Positions 6,815 to 15,007 of a stretch of DNA of 26,908 nucleotides are shown one piece after another. Origin of the DNA: CAYHPY01 sp964358485 (GTDB taxonomy: Bacteria > Elusimicrobiota > Elusimicrobia > UBA1565 > UBA9628); contig CAYHPY010000046.1 of assembly GCA_964358485.1 (NCBI GenBank), forward strand, positions 1 to 26,908, given 5' to 3'. The position numbers and the translations under genes are program-made. The notes below the pieces were generated by a model, which saw nothing but the letters and a program-made list of their open reading frames with translations, had not been told where the DNA came from and made no database searches. Position 1 is the stretch's first letter, and every line of letters begins with the position of its first letter.

Positions 6815-7185
6815 ACTGCCGATCTTTCGCCATTCTGGTCGATCTTTACCTGGAGGGCCGCCTGACCCCGGGGCGGCGCGCGGAGATGGACCTCCACTCC
6901 GAGGCCTGCCGGGCTTGCCGCGCGCTGGGGACGGCCGAGGAAAACGAAGAAACGATCAAGGCGCCGGCTTGGTTTAAGGAGAATTTGGCGAAGGCTTTGA
7001 AAACGGCAACGGAAAATATGGGAACGGAACAACTGATTCCGGCCGCCGCCGACGAGGGCGGAAAGTGGGTATTTGCGGCGGCCGGAGTATACACCTGTCT
7101 TCTCTTGGTCCTTTTTTGGTCTTCTCCCGAAATTCCTAACCAAAGCCTTGCCCCCCTTGTTGCTTTCGCCGGAGACCTCCGATGA
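6811..7185 (+). CDS. Zinc-binding anti-sigma factor, single-pass membrane protein
   Basis: The product is 124 aa. The N-terminus has the ZAS layout: Cys3, then LYLEGRLTPGRRAEMDLH, then His29-x3-Cys33-x2-Cys36, which would bind zinc and hold the sigma factor. A membrane segment lies at about residues 86-103 (WVFAAAGVYTCLLLVLFW). Only about 21 residues follow it, so there is almost no periplasmic sensor domain. It overlaps the sigma gene (ATGA) and the following gene (ATGA). Membrane-bound ZAS proteins such as RsiW are released by regulated proteolysis; that this applies here is inference. GGAGAG precedes the ATG. Confidence 0.88.
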   Translation: MNCRSFAILVDLYLEGRLTPGRRAEMDLHSEACRACRALGTAEENEETIKAPAWFKENLAKALKTATENMGTEQLIPAAADEGGKWVFAAAGVYTCLLLVLFWSSPEIPNQSLAPLVAFAGDLR

Positions 7186-8915
7186 ACCACAAACTGGCGT
7201 TGTTTTGGCACCGCACGGGGGAAGCCGTTCTGCTTTTCCTGGCCTTCGTCCTGCCCTTGGCCTTCTACCTGAAGACCTACGACAGCGTAACGGTCAAGGC
7301 CGCCACCCTTCAACTGGGAACGATCGCCCTGATCATCTCATGGATTCTCAAGATTATCGAGCGGGGACGCCTGGAAGTTCCGCGGGCCGCCTGGACGATG
7401 TTGGCCCCGGCTTTGGCGTTGTTGGCCTGGGCGGGCCTGCGCTTCGCGCTCTTGGAGCATCGCCTGCCGGCTCTTCCCGGGTTTTTGAATCAACTCGCGT
7501 TTCTCGCGGCCTTCTGCGTCGCCCTGCTGGAATACGGAGGAGCCGGCAACGCCCGGCGCCTGACCGGTTGGACCCTGCGGGCCGCTTGGATCGCGTGCCT
7601 TTACGGCCTGGCCCAAAAAACGGGGCTGGATCCCTTCGCCTGGAAGGGCGCCTTCGGCGGGAAGGTCTTCTCGACCTTCGCCGACCCGGACGCCCTCGCG
7701 CAATTTTTAGCGCTGTGCCTGCCCCTGGCGATGACGCGCTTCATGGACCCCGACCGAGGCTCCCTGGGCCTGCTCGCGGATTTTGCCCTGTCTTTGGCCT
7801 GCGCCGCCGTCGTCGTCCTGACCGGCTCCGCCTCGGGGCTCGGCGCGCTCGCCGCTCAAGGGCTGGTCTTCGGATTTTGCGCTTTGGCCCTGCTTCGAAA
7901 CCGGGCCGGCCTCATTGGGGGAACGCTGGGCGGCGCCTTGACCCTGGCAACCGCGGCCCTGACCTTCGAAAATTTTCCGTCCCTCAAGAGCCATTTTCTC
8001 CAAGGAACAGGACCGTTTGGGGCGATACTTGGGATCGCGCTATTCGGCTCCGTGCTCCTGGCCGCCTGGCGCTCCGCCAGCCGCTTCCAGGACCAAGGTT
8101 CCCTGGGCGAGGCCGCCTACGTCGTCGGGCTCTCCGCCGCCCTCCTGGGCGCCCTTTTTGCGGGCTTCTTCTGCCCGGCAAGCGCTTTCCCGGCCCCGGG
8201 GTGGCTGGTTTGGCCGCTGGCCGGAATTTTGGGAGGACTTTCACTCCTCGCCGAAAAGGGGCCGGTGACCGTCCTCCCCTTGGCCTGGGGCGAAAAAACC
8301 CGAAGGTTGGCCTACGGCCCATTGCTCGCCGCGGCGTTGGCCTTGGGCGTCTTTCCCGTCCTCTGGTTCCGCTCGGACATCCACCACAACGCCGGAGTTT
8401 GGCACGCCCGGCAAAAACATTGGGACTTGGCCATGGCCGAATGGGACCGGGTCCGCCCGGACGCCCCGGCCTATGTCATGGCCTCGTATTTCAAGGGCAA
8501 CGTGTATTTGGAATCCGGCAAGCCCGAGCGGGCCCTAGAGCAGTTCGCTCTCGTCCAATCCCAATCCCCCGACTACGCCCGGGTTCATTTCCAAAAAGGC
8601 TTGGCCCGCCTGAAGCTGTGGGATTGGGCCGGGGCCGAGGCCGATTTCGCGAAGGCCGTCCGGTCGGAGCCCGACCTCCCCTCCGCCTACCGCAAGCTCG
8701 CCGAGGCGGCGCTGGCCGCGGGGCATCTGGAGACCGCGCGCCGCGCGGCTCTTACCGCGGTCGCCCTGGAACCCGCCGAGGGGGCCAACCGGCAGGCCTT
8801 GGCCGCGGTTTTTATCAAGGAGAAACGAGGGGCCGAAGCTCGCCGCATCATCCGTGAAGGGGAGCTCCTAAGGGCGGCCGGGCGCCCGGGCGCAGACGGC
8901 AAGGGACTGCGATGA
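7182..8915 (+). CDS. O-antigen ligase-like membrane protein with C-terminal TPR repeats
   Basis: The product is 577 aa. Residues 1 to ~405 form about ten or more membrane helices with a layout like the Wzy/WaaL (O-antigen ligase) family. FSTFADPDALAQFLALCLP stands where many members have GTFGNPNFLAGYL, and VVLTGSASGLGAL where they have LTGSRGA. The last ~170 residues are soluble TPR-type repeats (AYVMASYFKGNVYLESGKPE, then ARVHFQKGLARLKLWDWAGA, then AYRKLAEAALAAGHLETARR). Such proteins transfer or polymerise polysaccharide at the outer face of the inner membrane. Here the usual Asn and Arg of those motifs are changed, so activity is uncertain. It overlaps the anti-sigma stop (ATGA) and is thus co-transcribed with the sigma factor. 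Confidence 0.78.
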   Translation: MNHKLALFWHRTGEAVLLFLAFVLPLAFYLKTYDSVTVKAATLQLGTIALIISWILKIIERGRLEVPRAAWTMLAPALALLAWAGLRFALLEHRLPALPGFLNQLAFLAAFCVALLEYGGAGNARRLTGWTLRAAWIACLYGLAQKTGLDPFAWKGAFGGKVFSTFADPDALAQFLALCLPLAMTRFMDPDRGSLGLLADFALSLACAAVVVLTGSASGLGALAAQGLVFGFCALALLRNRAGLIGGTLGGALTLATAALTFENFPSLKSHFLQGTGPFGAILGIALFGSVLLAAWRSASRFQDQGSLGEAAYVVGLSAALLGALFAGFFCPASAFPAPGWLVWPLAGILGGLSLLAEKGPVTVLPLAWGEKTRRLAYGPLLAAALALGVFPVLWFRSDIHHNAGVWHARQKHWDLAMAEWDRVRPDAPAYVMASYFKGNVYLESGKPERALEQFALVQSQSPDYARVHFQKGLARLKLWDWAGAEADFAKAVRSEPDLPSAYRKLAEAALAAGHLETARRAALTAVALEPAEGANRQALAAVFIKEKRGAEARRIIREGELLRAAGRPGADGKGLR

Positions 8916-8921
8916 CGGCGG

Positions 8922-9287
8922 CTACTTGCCCAGGTGCTTGCCGATCTTGTCGATGAGCCCCTGGAGGTTGATCGGTTTGAGAATGTAGTCGGTGGCGCCG
9001 GCCGCGAAGGCCTCCTCCACCTCCTTAGTGACGCTGGCCGAGGTGCACATGAGGACCTTGATGTCCTTGTATTGAGGAAAGGCCCGCAAGGTGGTCAAAG
9101 CCTGGATGCCGTTCATGACGGGCATGTTCCGGTCGATGATGACCAGGTCGTACTTGCCCTTGCGAAGTTGGGCCAGGCCCTCGGAGCCGTTGACGGCCTC
9201 GTCGCAGGTGTGGCCGGCCATCAGGACGACTTCCTTGATCAAACCGCGGACCATTTCGTCGTCGTCGATCAGCAGAAGATGGGCCAT
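8922..9287 (-). CDS. CheY-like stand-alone response regulator receiver
   Basis: The product is 121 aa, a single receiver domain with no output domain. It has the acidic pocket Asp8-Asp9-Asp10 (LLIDDDE), the phospho-acceptor Asp52 in VIIDRNMPVMNG, Thr82/Ser83 in MCTSAS and the conserved Lys104 in LKPIN. It would relay phosphate from a histidine kinase to a partner by protein contact, as CheY and Spo0F do; no kinase is encoded nearby. It starts 3 nt after the stop of the SDR gene and is probably co-transcribed with it. It converges on the O-antigen-ligase-like gene with a 6-nt gap. No clear SD is visible, suggesting coupled translation. Confidence 0.92.
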   Translation of the reverse strand: MAHLLLIDDDEMVRGLIKEVVLMAGHTCDEAVNGSEGLAQLRKGKYDLVIIDRNMPVMNGIQALTTLRAFPQYKDIKVLMCTSASVTKEVEEAFAAGATDYILKPINLQGLIDKIGKHLGK

Positions 9288-9290
9288 GGC

Positions 9291-10100
9291 TCAGGTTTTT
9301 TTGCTTTCGTCCAAGTACGGTTTCTTGCGCCGCGGCGCGATCCGGGCGATCCAGGCATCGTACAGAAAATCCGGAAGCCAATGTAGCAGATAAATGACGG
9401 GGATCGAAAGCTGCCAGGGAAAATGAACCAGCCGCCGCCCTTCCTCGACGCCCCGGATGATGCGCCGGGCGGCGTCATCGGCTTCCAGAACGAACCACAT
9501 GTCACTGGGATCGTTGCGGTCGGTCAATTCGCTTTTGACATAGCCGGGGCAGACCGTGACGACCTTCACCCCGGCCGGCCTCAGGTCCACGCGCGTGGAT
9601 TCGAGCAAGGTGACCATCGCGGCCTTGCTGGCGGAGTAGGCCCCGGACCGGGGCAGACCCCGGTAGCCCGCGATGCTGGCCACCCCGGCAATCGTCCCCC
9701 GTCCGGCGGCCACCATGTCCGGGATGACCGCCTCCAGCCATTGGGCCAAGCCGAGGATATTGGTCTCGAAGGTCCAACGGACGGTTTCGGCCTTGAACTC
9801 CTTGGCGTCGTTGCGGTCCCCCACCCCGGCGTTGAGAATGGCCCAGTCCAGGCCGCCCCAGGCTTTCTTGATCTCGCGGTAATGGCGGCGGACGTCCTCC
9901 GGCGCGGACACGCTGCCCATCAGGGGCAGGCACTGCCCCCCGGCTTCCCGGACCAAACGGGCGGTCTCGTCGAGCTTATCCTGGCGTCGGCCGGTCACCG
10001 CGACTTTGGCGCCCCGGCGGCCCAATTCGACTGCCACGGCGCGGCCGATGCCGGAGGTGCCGCCGGTGATCACCACTCGAAGGGGAGTTTCGCCCCGCAT
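9291..10100 (-). CDS. Short-chain dehydrogenase/reductase (SDR)
   Basis: The product is 269 aa, a classical SDR. It has the dinucleotide motif TGGTSGIG (residues 12-19), Arg38-Arg39 after the second strand (favouring NADP(H)), Asn90-Ala-Gly, catalytic Asn114, Ser142, Tyr155 and Lys159 (YSASK), and PGYVKSEL. The C-terminal ~50 residues are longer and more hydrophobic than usual (QLSIPVIYLLHWLPDFLYD), suggesting membrane association as in lipid- or retinol-type SDRs. The substrate is unknown. The start at 10100 is preceded by TAGAAT at 6 nt and no SD. It is divergent from the PBP1A gene and is followed by the receiver gene. Confidence 0.9.
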   Translation of the reverse strand: MRGETPLRVVITGGTSGIGRAVAVELGRRGAKVAVTGRRQDKLDETARLVREAGGQCLPLMGSVSAPEDVRRHYREIKKAWGGLDWAILNAGVGDRNDAKEFKAETVRWTFETNILGLAQWLEAVIPDMVAAGRGTIAGVASIAGYRGLPRSGAYSASKAAMVTLLESTRVDLRPAGVKVVTVCPGYVKSELTDRNDPSDMWFVLEADDAARRIIRGVEEGRRLVHFPWQLSIPVIYLLHWLPDFLYDAWIARIAPRRKKPYLDESKKT

Positions 10101-10106
10101 ACCGTG

Positions 10107-10112
10107 ATTCTA
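10107..10112 (-). promoter_or_regulatory. -10 box of the SDR gene
   Basis: TAGAAT on the minus strand ends 6 nt before the ATG at 10100, with no SD between. This predicts a leaderless transcript. Confidence 0.55.
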
Positions 10113-10119
10113 GCTCATT

Positions 10120-10128
10120 TGCTATCTT
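10120..10128 (+). promoter_or_regulatory. Extended -10 of the PBP1A gene
   Basis: TGC-TATCTT ends 7 nt before the GTG at 10136. No SD is present; the nearby GGGGA is too close to the start to serve. It lies back-to-back with the SDR promoter. Confidence 0.5.
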
Positions 10129-10135
10129 GGGGACC

Positions 10136-12136
10136 GTGAGAAAGCGAAAGCGGCGCCTGCTTTGGAAAGCGCTTTGGGCCGCGCTCCTGGCGCCTCTGTT
10201 GGCGGCGGGCGTGCTCCTGCAGGGCTGGTGGAACTTCCGCTCCCGGGAGGCCGACATCACCCGGAAAATGGACCAATACTGGCTGGCCGTCACCGCCTCC
10301 GGTCCCGAGGAATATCTTCTCGAAGAAGACGAGGTCTTCGAGGTGCCCTATATGGCCTCCCGCCTTTCGATGGCGGCGGCCCCGACGCGAATCCTGGACG
10401 CCAAGGGGCGGCTCATCGGGGAATTCGCCTCCGAGAAAGGGCTTTATGTCCGCGACCCGGAGGACCTTCCTGCTTTCCTTAAAAAAGCCCTGGTCGCGGC
10501 CGAGGACGGGACTTTTTACAAGCACGGCGGCGTCAATTTCCGCGCCATCGGGCGCGCCATGCTGACCAATCTCAAGAGCCTGGAAACCCGCCAGGGCGGG
10601 AGCACCTTGACCCAACAATTGGCCAAGCTCCTGTTTACCACCCGCAAGCGGACTTACGGCCGCAAGGCCTTCGAAATGCTCTGCGCCCGGAAGCTGGAAT
10701 CGAAATTCACCAAGGACCAGATTCTTCTGCTCTATCTCAACCTGGCCTATTTCGGGCACGGCCTTTACGGGGTGGAGTCCGCCTCCCGGTTCTACTTCGG
10801 GAAATCCGCCAAGGATCTGGAACTCGGGGAGGCCGCGATGCTCGTGGGGGTGATCCCCAATCCCACCCGCTACTCGCCGTTCGTCAACTCCGAACTCGCC
10901 CGCGCCCGGCACCGGACGGTCCTGACCCGGATGGCCAAGCTCAATTTCGTTCCCTCCGGGGCGGTCAACCGTTACTCCGACGAATTCTGGGCGGCCTTTG
11001 AAGGGCGCCTGCGGTCCCCGCAGGTCTCCTACTGGCGCATGCGCGTCAACAATTCCCCCTATCTCGTCGAACGGGTGCGGCGGACCCTTGAAAAGGACTT
11101 CTCCAAGGAACGAATCCTCAAGGGCGGGCTCACCGTCCGGACCACCTTCGACCTCGAGATCCAAAAGGCGGCCGAAATCGCCGTGCAGGAAGGCCTTCGC
11201 ATGGAGAACGCCGCCTCCACCGCGGCGGCCGCGGCCTCGCCCATCGAAGGAGGCCTGGCCGCCGTCGACCTGGACGGCTCGGTCCTGGCCCTGGTCGGCG
11301 GGGAATCCTTCCGCTTCTCCAACCAGTTGGACCGCTCGATGGACATCGCCCGGCCGATCGGCTCCGCGGTCAAGCCCTTCATCTTCGCGGCGGCCTTCGA
11401 GTCCGGCAAGCGGGGCCCGGAGGCCGTCTTCGACGACCACCCGCTGACCTTCAAGCTGGGCCGGGGCAAGGTCTGGTCCCCCCAGAACTACGGGCGCAAG
11501 TATTTCGGCAAGGTGACGCTGGCCTCGGCCCTGCGCAAGTCGCTCAACTCGGTGGCCATTCAGCTTCTCCAGGAGCAAAAGCTCGACGCCGTGATCGCCC
11601 TCCTGGCGGAAGCCACCGGCGCCCCCCCGGAGAATTTTCCCCGGAATCTCTCCCTGGCATTGGGGACCGCGGACCTCTCGCCCCTGCAATCGGCGACGGC
11701 CTACGCGGCCTTCGCCAACGGCGGGATCGCGGTCCGGCCGCATTATCTGACCGCCATCGAGGACCGGGACGGCAAGCTCCTGCGGGGAGAAGAATATCCG
11801 GCGCCGCACCGCATCCTCTCCACGGCAACGGCCGGTGTCATGACCGAGGTAATGAAGGGCGTCTTTACCCCGGAAGGCACGGCCCACGCCGCGGCCGCGG
11901 CCGCGCACTTTCACATCCCCGCCGCGGGCAAGACCGGGACGACCAGCGATTACCGGGACGCTTGGTTCTCCGGCTACACCCCGGAGTTCGCCGCCTCGGT
12001 TTGGATCGGGCGCGACGACATGCGCGTGGCTCTGGGCTACGGGCGGACCGGCGGCAGCGCGGCCGCCCCGATCTGGATCCGCTTCGTCAAGGAAGTTTAC
12101 AAGAACCGCCCCACCCGCGAATTTTCGGCTCAATAA
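10136..12136 (+). CDS. Class A penicillin-binding protein (PBP1A-like)
   Basis: The product is 666 aa from GTG 10136. It has a short basic cytoplasmic tail and one membrane helix (about residues 8-32). The GT51 glycosyltransferase domain carries catalytic Glu123 in AAEDGTFYKHGG and the QGGSTLTQQLAK motif. The transpeptidase domain has Ser410-Ala-Val-Lys (SxxK), Ser469-Leu-Asn (SxN) and Lys599-Thr-Gly (KTG). It would polymerise lipid II and cross-link stem peptides in the periplasm. All catalytic motifs are intact. It is somewhat shorter than E. coli PBP1a, with little extra domain between the two enzymes. The frame opens at TTG 10127, but that codon overlaps the -10 box, so GTG 10136 is preferred. 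Confidence 0.93.
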   Translation: MRKRKRRLLWKALWAALLAPLLAAGVLLQGWWNFRSREADITRKMDQYWLAVTASGPEEYLLEEDEVFEVPYMASRLSMAAAPTRILDAKGRLIGEFASEKGLYVRDPEDLPAFLKKALVAAEDGTFYKHGGVNFRAIGRAMLTNLKSLETRQGGSTLTQQLAKLLFTTRKRTYGRKAFEMLCARKLESKFTKDQILLLYLNLAYFGHGLYGVESASRFYFGKSAKDLELGEAAMLVGVIPNPTRYSPFVNSELARARHRTVLTRMAKLNFVPSGAVNRYSDEFWAAFEGRLRSPQVSYWRMRVNNSPYLVERVRRTLEKDFSKERILKGGLTVRTTFDLEIQKAAEIAVQEGLRMENAASTAAAAASPIEGGLAAVDLDGSVLALVGGESFRFSNQLDRSMDIARPIGSAVKPFIFAAAFESGKRGPEAVFDDHPLTFKLGRGKVWSPQNYGRKYFGKVTLASALRKSLNSVAIQLLQEQKLDAVIALLAEATGAPPENFPRNLSLALGTADLSPLQSATAYAAFANGGIAVRPHYLTAIEDRDGKLLRGEEYPAPHRILSTATAGVMTEVMKGVFTPEGTAHAAAAAAHFHIPAAGKTGTTSDYRDAWFSGYTPEFAASVWIGRDDMRVALGYGRTGGSAAAPIWIRFVKEVYKNRPTREFSAQ

Positions 12137-12138
12137 GC

Positions 12139-12144
12139 TAAAAT
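12139..12144 (+). promoter_or_regulatory. -10 box of the PPC lipoprotein gene
   Basis: TAAAAT ends 6 nt before the ATG at 12151, directly after the PBP1A stop. No SD is present, so a leaderless start is predicted. Confidence 0.55.
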
Positions 12145-12150
12145 TCAGCG

Positions 12151-13761
12151 ATGAAACGGATCCTCCCCCTGGCCGCCCTCGCCCTGCTCGGGGCCTGCGG
12201 CCCCTCCGCGGAACGGGAGCCCAACGACCATTTCACCCAGGCCACGCCGCTCAAGCCCGGCGGCTCGGCCAAGGGAACGATCGGCTCCCCGGGCGATGCG
12301 GACTGGTATCGCCTTGAGGGCGCCCGCGAGGGCGGCGTGATGTCCTTCAAGCTCCAAGGCATCCGCAGCGTCGATTTCGTCGTCTCCCTGCTGGACAAGG
12401 AGCGCCAGGAGCTCAAGCGCTTCGACGAGACCGGGATCGGCGGGGACGAGGAAGGCTGGGACCTCGGCGTCGGGCCCGCCCCCTATTTCCTGACGGTGGC
12501 CAACAAGGACCCGAAGGCAGCCCCGGACCAACCCTACAAATTGGTTACCCGCGTCGACAACGGAACCGGCCGGGAGCGGGAACCCAACGACCGCGCGGTG
12601 GCGGCCAACCCCCTGGAACCCGGCGGCGTGGTGCGGGGCCATTACTTCCCGTCCCGAAATCTCCTGGCGGCCGAGGAGCCCCCCGCCGAGGTCCAAGCCT
12701 CCACCGAGGCCGCGCCCCCGGCCCCAACGCCCCCCGCGGCACCGTCTCCGCAGTCCGAGGAGGATTGGTTTCGCCTTAAGGTCGCCAAATCCGGCCTGTT
12801 CTCCCTGAACATCGACCTCAGCGAGGTCCCGAAGGTGGATCCCGTCCTGGAAATCTACGATTCCAATTTTTACCGCCTCAAGGAGCTCGACCTCGGGGGC
12901 CTCGGGGAGGCCGAGGGCATCAAGAATTTCGGCATCCGCGGCCCGGTCGAGTACCTTCTGCGCCTGCGCACCAAAACCCGGCAGACCAACACGGAAGTTC
13001 CCTACGAACTGCTCACCGAGCTCCTCCCCTACGCGGGCACCACGGAGTTCGAACCCAACGACCAGCGGCTGGACGCCACACCGTTCGGGGCCGAGACCAT
13101 CACCGGAACGATCGCGCCGGCGGCGGACATGGATTGGTACCGCGTCGCGGTCTCCTCGGAGGGGCGCTTCCTTTTGCGGGCCGAGCTGACCGCCCTGCCC
13201 AAGATGGACCTGACTTTGACCTTGGCCGACGATCTCGGCAACCCGCTGGTCCTGGCCGACAACATGGGGCGGGAACAGCCCGAAAGCCTGACAGGATTCG
13301 GCGTCTCGGGCCGGGATTACTACCTGGTCGTCGCCGAGAAATCCCGTAAGGCGCTCGATGGGCGGCGCAATTACACCCTAACCCGCACTTTAACCCCCTT
13401 TCAGCCGGGGCTGGAATACGAGGCCAACGACAGCACTCCCACGGCGCAGGCCCTGAAGATGGGGGAATCCGTGGACGGCTACTTCGCCCCGAAAGCCGAT
13501 CTGGATTATTACGAATTCAACGTCTACCAGAGCGGCAGCGTCGCCCTCGAAGTCTCCGGCGTCCCCGCCGTCCGCCTCGGCCTGGCCCTGCTCGAGCAGG
13601 AAGGCAAAGAGCTTGAGCGGGTGTCCTCGAAAAAAGCCGGGGAGCCCCTGACCTTGGTCAGAACCCTGGAGCAGGGGACCTACACCGTCCGCCTCTCCGC
13701 CGAGGACCCCGGGCAGAACAACGTCCGCGACAAATACACCCTGAGAGTGAGAATGAGATGA
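12151..13761 (+). CDS. Lipoprotein with four PPC-like beta domains
   Basis: The product is 536 aa. The signal MKRILPLAALALLGAC has a lipobox (LLGAC, Cys16), so it is a lipoprotein. The mature part has four repeats of a bacterial pre-peptidase C-terminal (PPC)-like domain. Each opens with ExND and a later D-W/Y-Y/F motif: EPNDHFTQATPL/DADWYRL, EPNDRAVAANPL/EDWFRL, EPNDQRLDATPF/DMDWYRV and EANDSTPTAQAL/DLDYYEF. An Ala/Pro-rich insert lies in the second repeat. PPC domains normally sit next to secreted proteases; here there is no protease, so an envelope adhesive or structural role is likely. It overlaps the next gene (ATGA). Confidence 0.85.
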   Translation: MKRILPLAALALLGACGPSAEREPNDHFTQATPLKPGGSAKGTIGSPGDADWYRLEGAREGGVMSFKLQGIRSVDFVVSLLDKERQELKRFDETGIGGDEEGWDLGVGPAPYFLTVANKDPKAAPDQPYKLVTRVDNGTGREREPNDRAVAANPLEPGGVVRGHYFPSRNLLAAEEPPAEVQASTEAAPPAPTPPAAPSPQSEEDWFRLKVAKSGLFSLNIDLSEVPKVDPVLEIYDSNFYRLKELDLGGLGEAEGIKNFGIRGPVEYLLRLRTKTRQTNTEVPYELLTELLPYAGTTEFEPNDQRLDATPFGAETITGTIAPAADMDWYRVAVSSEGRFLLRAELTALPKMDLTLTLADDLGNPLVLADNMGREQPESLTGFGVSGRDYYLVVAEKSRKALDGRRNYTLTRTLTPFQPGLEYEANDSTPTAQALKMGESVDGYFAPKADLDYYEFNVYQSGSVALEVSGVPAVRLGLALLEQEGKELERVSSKKAGEPLTLVRTLEQGTYTVRLSAEDPGQNNVRDKYTLRVRMR

Positions 13762-14216
13762 AACGGATCGCCCTCGTCGCCGCCGGATTGGCCTTGGCCG
13801 CCTGCGCTCCGCCCCAAGTCGTCGCGCCCCGGACCGCCGGCCTTCAAACCCAGAAGCCCGACGAAATCCCGAATCTGGAGGTCGTGGTCTTCGAGGTGGT
13901 CGACAGCGCCGAGGAGGACGGGGTCTCCTTCACCGCGGTCAGCGTGGACGGCGTCCCCTCGGGCAAGACCACCGCCGGCCCCCGCTCCTCGGAAAAGATC
14001 TGGTCGGCCCGGGTGGCGCCGGGAAACCATCTCCTGCGCATGGAGCACTGGTCCGTCGGCCCCGAGGGAGAGGCCACGCGGCTCAACGACGACCTTCAGC
14101 CTAGAGAGCGCTTCGTCCGGGTGGACGCCGCGACCAAGTCCCGCGTCAGCCTCCGCGTCTCCGACCAAGGCCGCCGCCAAGAACAAACCCTCACCCGCGA
14201 AAAACTTCCCGATTAA
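13758..14216 (+). CDS. Small lipoprotein of unknown function
   Basis: The product is 152 aa with a lipoprotein signal (MKRIALVAAGLALAAC, lipobox LAAC, Cys16). The mature part contains two beta-rich stretches (LEVVVFEVVDSAEEDGVSFT and HLLRMEHWSVGP) and a repetitive basic C-terminus. I recognise no family. The ATG overlaps the stop of the PPC-repeat lipoprotein, so the two are probably made together and may work as a pair at the same membrane. The stop TAA is the first part of a 54-bp palindrome that separates it from the convergent hydrolase gene. Confidence 0.8.
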   Translation: MKRIALVAAGLALAACAPPQVVAPRTAGLQTQKPDEIPNLEVVVFEVVDSAEEDGVSFTAVSVDGVPSGKTTAGPRSSEKIWSARVAPGNHLLRMEHWSVGPEGEATRLNDDLQPRERFVRVDAATKSRVSLRVSDQGRRQEQTLTREKLPD

Positions 14217-14268
14217 TTGGGGACACCCCCCATTTTTACTTAAGTAAAAATGGGGGGTGTCCCTAATT
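14215..14268. repeat. 54-bp near-perfect loopless palindrome between convergent genes
   Basis: Two 27-nt arms meet at TTAA (14240-14243). The only mismatch is the pair 14219/14264, which would be G-U in one RNA strand. The core reads GGGACACCCCCCATTTTT then ACTTAAGT, mirrored on the other side. It runs from inside one stop codon to inside the opposite one. It could terminate both transcripts, but the T-runs lie inside the stem, unlike ordinary terminators. Its GGGGACA/TGTCCC ends resemble REP-type palindromes that are often spread by RAYT transposases; no such transposase is in the window. Confidence 0.85.
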
Positions 14269-15007
14269 ACAGGTGGCGGGTGAGCCAGGGGGCGACGAGG
14301 CGGGTGAGCCACTCGCGGCGGTCCAGGAAGTCGTGGCGGGCGCCCGCGGCGAAGACGACTTTTTTGGGCGCTCGGGCGGCGGCGGCGATCCGGTGAGAGA
14401 CTTGAACGGGGACCGTGTCATCGGCGTCCCCGTGCACCAGGAGAAACGGAAATTTCCGCTTGGCGGCGGCGACGGCGGGATCCTGCGTTCGAACCGCCCG
14501 GACGAAATCTTTCGCCAGCGCTGGGATCGAGCCTACCCGCAGCGGCCGGGACAGCTTTTTCACGCGCTGAAGAACGTCGCCTCCGGCCATTTCCGGCCCG
14601 CCCACGGGCGCGACCGCGACCAAGGCCTTCAGGCGCGGTTCCAAGCCCGCCAAATTAATGGCGGCCCAACCGCCCATGCTGAAACCGAAAACCGCCAGCC
14701 GGGCAGGATCCACGAAGGGCTGGCCGGCCAGAAACCGCAGCCCGGCGCGGGCCTCTTCCACGAGGCTCGTGAAGCGGTAATTCCCCTCGGAGCCCCAGGC
14801 GCCCCGGAAATGGAGCAGGAAGCTCGCGACGTTTTGTTTGAGCAGGGCCCGCTGGATGTCGACGTTCTTCTCGGCCCCGGGAAAGCCGTGGAGAAACAAC
14901 ACGCCCGGCACCCGCCGACCCTCGGGCAGAGCGGGCGAGTTGAGGATGCCGACCATCCGGTCGCCTTTGAAATTGAAAATCTCGGAAGCGCTTCGCAGTT
15001 CGCTCAT
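14267..15007 (-). CDS. Alpha/beta hydrolase, dienelactone-hydrolase/esterase-like
   Basis: The product is 246 aa. It shows the alpha/beta-hydrolase series: LHGFPG (oxyanion loop, residue ~40), the nucleophile Ser110 in GFSMGG, the acid Asp in HGDADDTVP near residue 200, and the final His in GARHDFLD near residue 228. The order and spacing fit cytoplasmic esterase/peptidase-like members related to YitV or S9-type hydrolases. The substrate cannot be told. The ATG overlaps the previous gene's stop (ATGA), so it is the last gene of the patatin-PrsW operon. It has no signal peptide. Confidence 0.88.
   Translation of the reverse strand: MSELRSASEIFNFKGDRMVGILNSPALPEGRRVPGVLFLHGFPGAEKNVDIQRALLKQNVASFLLHFRGAWGSEGNYRFTSLVEEARAGLRFLAGQPFVDPARLAVFGFSMGGWAAINLAGLEPRLKALVAVAPVGGPEMAGGDVLQRVKKLSRPLRVGSIPALAKDFVRAVRTQDPAVAAAKRKFPFLLVHGDADDTVPVQVSHRIAAAARAPKKVVFAAGARHDFLDRREWLTRLVAPWLTRHL

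Noticed and set aside
7073..8857. 594-aa frame overlapping the O-antigen-ligase-like gene
   Set aside because: Its translation is Arg/Gly/Pro-rich, typical of a shifted frame, while the frame at 7182 gives membrane helices and TPR repeats.
10115..12133. 672-aa open frame antisense to PBP1A
   Set aside because: It mirrors the PBP1A gene, has low-complexity Gly/Arg-rich composition and no recognisable domain. Long antisense frames are expected in GC-rich genes.
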